This document shows, piece by piece, positions 62,531-64,000 of a stretch of DNA of 64,000 nucleotides (position 1 is its first letter; each line of letters starts with the position of its first letter). Under the pieces are notes generated by a model, which saw only the letters and a program-made list of their open reading frames with translations, was not told where the DNA came from and made no database searches. The position numbers and the translations under genes were made by a program. This stretch comes from Nostocoides sp. HKS02 (GTDB lineage Bacteria; Actinomycetota; Actinomycetes; Actinomycetales; Dermatophilaceae), in NCBI RefSeq assembly GCF_009707485.1, contig NZ_CP046121.1:2542001-2606000 (forward strand), given 5' to 3'.

Positions 62531-63208
62531 TCAGCGCCGCCGCGGGAGGTAGCGGTGCTCGGGACGGCCGGTGCTGCCGTAGCTGAGGTCGAGGTCGAGC
62601 AGCTGCTTGCTCACGAGCGAGGCGAGGTAGCGCTGCGCGGTCGGCCGGCTGGCGCCGAGGACCTCGGCCACCTCGGAGGCCCCGATCGGCCCCTTGGCCG
62701 TCGTGACGATCTCGAGCACCCGAGCCATGGTCGGCTGGAGGGCCCGGGTGGCCGCGGCCCGTCGCGGCGAGGTGCCCCGCAGGCTGAAGAGGGTGTCGAC
62801 GACCTGCTGGTCGGCCTCGCCCTCACGCCCCAGCCGTTCGGTCCACGTCCGGTAGGCCTCCAGCTGCTCGCGCAGCGCGGCGAAGCTGAACGGCTTCACC
62901 AGGTAGTAGAACGCCCCGAGCTGCATCGCGGTCCGCACGGACTCGATGTCGCGAGCCGCGGTCACCAGGAGGAAGTCGGGCACGTGGCCGTCCGAGACCG
63001 CCAACCGCCGCACGAGCTCGAGCCCGCTGAAGTCGGGCAGGTACATGTCGAGCAGCAACAGGTCGGGCTGCTGCGACGTCACGAGCTCGGCCGCCTCGGA
63101 CGCGGTGTGCGCTTCGCCGACGACGGTGAACCCCTCGATGCGGGCCACGCTGAGGGCGTGGGCCTGGGCGACGTGGTAGTCGTCGTCGACCACAAGGACG
63201 CGGATCAC
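62531..63208 (-). CDS. Response regulator, CitB/DcuR family
   Basis: 225 residues. Receiver domain 1-120: VLVVDDDYHVAQAHALSVAR (acidic pocket), DLLLLDMYLPDFSGLELVRR with phospho-Asp near residue 54, FLLVTAARD (Thr switch) and YYLVKPFSFAALREQLEAY (Lys). The C-terminal DNA-binding part (about 150-225) contains GPIGASEVAEVLGASRPTAQ, RYLASLVSKQLLDLDLSYG, a winged helix as in CitB/DcuR. GTG 63208 overlaps the kinase stop. Targets probably include carboxylate transport or catabolism genes; paaN just downstream is a candidate (inference). Confidence 0.93.
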   Translation of the reverse strand: MIRVLVVDDDYHVAQAHALSVARIEGFTVVGEAHTASEAAELVTSQQPDLLLLDMYLPDFSGLELVRRLAVSDGHVPDFLLVTAARDIESVRTAMQLGAFYYLVKPFSFAALREQLEAYRTWTERLGREGEADQQVVDTLFSLRGTSPRRAAATRALQPTMARVLEIVTTAKGPIGASEVAEVLGASRPTAQRYLASLVSKQLLDLDLSYGSTGRPEHRYLPRRR

Positions 63209-64000
63209 TCGGTGCCCTCTCTACGCCGCATGGGCAGCGTGACGTCGAACCTTGCGCCGCCGGGGCTGGCGGCCGTGATGGTCCCACCGTCTCGTGTCAC
63301 GAGTCGGTGCACCAGTGCCAACCCCACGCCGCGACGCATGCCGCGGCGCGGCTCCTTGGTGGAGAACCCGTCGACGAAGACGTCGTCGAGCCGGTCGGCG
63401 GCGATGCCGGGGCCGGTGTCGGTGACCGACATCTGGATCACGCCGCCTTCGCATCCCAGCGACACGGTGACCACACCGCGCGGGTGGTCACCGACGGTCC
63501 GGGCGTCGTCGGCGACGGCATCCACGGCGTTGTCGATCAGGTTGCCGAGCACCGTCACGATCGGCACCTCGTCGGCGACGGGCGTGGCGAGGCGGCTGGC
63601 CGGATCCAGACGCACCTGGACGTCGCGCTCGGCGGCAACCGTGGTCTTGGCGAGCAGCAGGGCCGTGACCACCGGCGAGCCGATCCGCGACCGGATGTCC
63701 TCGCCGACCAGCGCCGTGTCGGCCTGCAGGTGCCGGCTGTACCGGGTGGCCTCCTCGACCTCGCCCAGCTCGAGCAGCACGGACAGCACGTGCAGGCGGT
63801 TGGAGAACTCGTGCTCCTGGGCGCGCAGGGCGTTGGTGAGGCCCTCGACCGACGCGAGCTGCCGCAGCAGCGCCTCGAGCTCCGTGCGGTCGCGGATCGT
63901 CACCACCCACCCGGCGTGGCGCTCGCCCACGACGACCGGCATCCGGTTCAGCACGAGCAGGTGCTCGTCGGTCACGGTGACGAGGTCCTGGCCCTCGACT
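63205..64000 (-). CDS. Sensor histidine kinase, CitA/DcuS family (N-terminus outside window)
   Basis: The C-terminal 264 residues are in view and the gene continues past the right edge. Seen: the end of a PAS domain (VVVGERHAGWVVTIRDRTEL), a SpoOB-type phospho-acceptor helix NALRAQEHEFSNRLHVLSVL with the His, and an ATPase domain with the N box LGNLIDNAVDAVADD, G1 VTDTGPGIAADRLDDVFVDG and G2 RGVGLALVHRLV. It overlaps the response-regulator start by 4 nt (GTGA). The periplasmic sensing domain typical of the family is not visible, so the ligand cannot be guessed. Confidence 0.93.
   Translation of the reverse strand, partial: VEGQDLVTVTDEHLLVLNRMPVVVGERHAGWVVTIRDRTELEALLRQLASVEGLTNALRAQEHEFSNRLHVLSVLLELGEVEEATRYSRHLQADTALVGEDIRSRIGSPVVTALLLAKTTVAAERDVQVRLDPASRLATPVADEVPIVTVLGNLIDNAVDAVADDARTVGDHPRGVVTVSLGCEGGVIQMSVTDTGPGIAADRLDDVFVDGFSTKEPRRGMRRGVGLALVHRLVTRDGGTITAASPGGARFDVTLPMRRREGTE

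Overview
The window is GC-rich (roughly 70%) actinobacterial chromosome with about 60 genes. Family-level signals point to Micrococcales, probably Intrasporangiaceae (inference): a mycobacterial-type FadE5, a FolP2-like DHPS, a DCD-DUT-type dcd, a DUF222-HNH endonuclease under a LexA box, a maleylpyruvate-isomerase-fold protein, and many apparently leaderless genes with a TANNNT box 6-7 nt before the start codon. No prophage, IS element, CRISPR array or rRNA was seen. Two tRNA genes are present (Ser-UGA, Gly-CCC).

Layout. 0-3.7 kb: folP (cut by the left edge), an acyl-CoA dehydrogenase with a coupled phosphotransferase, and a DUF1918-DUF1876 protein. 3.8-8.1 kb: class III aminotransferase, mmsA and a divergent MocR-type regulator. 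8.5-14.4 kb: tRNA-Ser, small membrane proteins, cysK-cysE, a large Fe-S oxidoreductase and an acyltransferase. 14.5-20.6 kb: a LuxR-type ATPase regulator and a four-gene OpuC-like osmolyte ABC operon. 20.7-24.4 kb: an ammonia-lyase-like enzyme, hydrolase, dcd, tRNA-Gly and DinB. 24.6-35.7 kb is the most accessory part: secreted proteins, a huge BTAD-nSTAND-WD40 regulator facing a small secreted protein across a SARP-like operator, a DUF1326-DUF2182 pair, a desaturase and an S53 peptidase. 35.7-42.1 kb: MFS and DMT transporters, globin, ECF sigma factor with membrane partner, and small unknowns. 42.3-54.1 kb: fadE5, DUF222-HNH, an operon of NHL-thioredoxin, nitrilase-like and CopD-CtaG proteins, and a MarR plus DHA2 exporter pair. 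54.1-64 kb: bkdABC-type dehydrogenase genes, aldo/keto reductase, HisC/Pat, a holin-like membrane protein, paaN and a CitA/DcuS-type two-component system cut by the right edge.

Sequence quality. Seven genes have a reading frame broken by one base and an eighth carries two compensating breaks. In every case restoring one base gives a full-length family member, so most are probably consensus errors rather than true pseudogenes. Three of the breaks share the string CGCTTGTTC.

The most striking non-genic signal is the 7-mer GTATGCC/GGCATAC. I counted 60 copies by eye, 30 in each orientation, about ten times the chance expectation, in every reading frame and also between genes.
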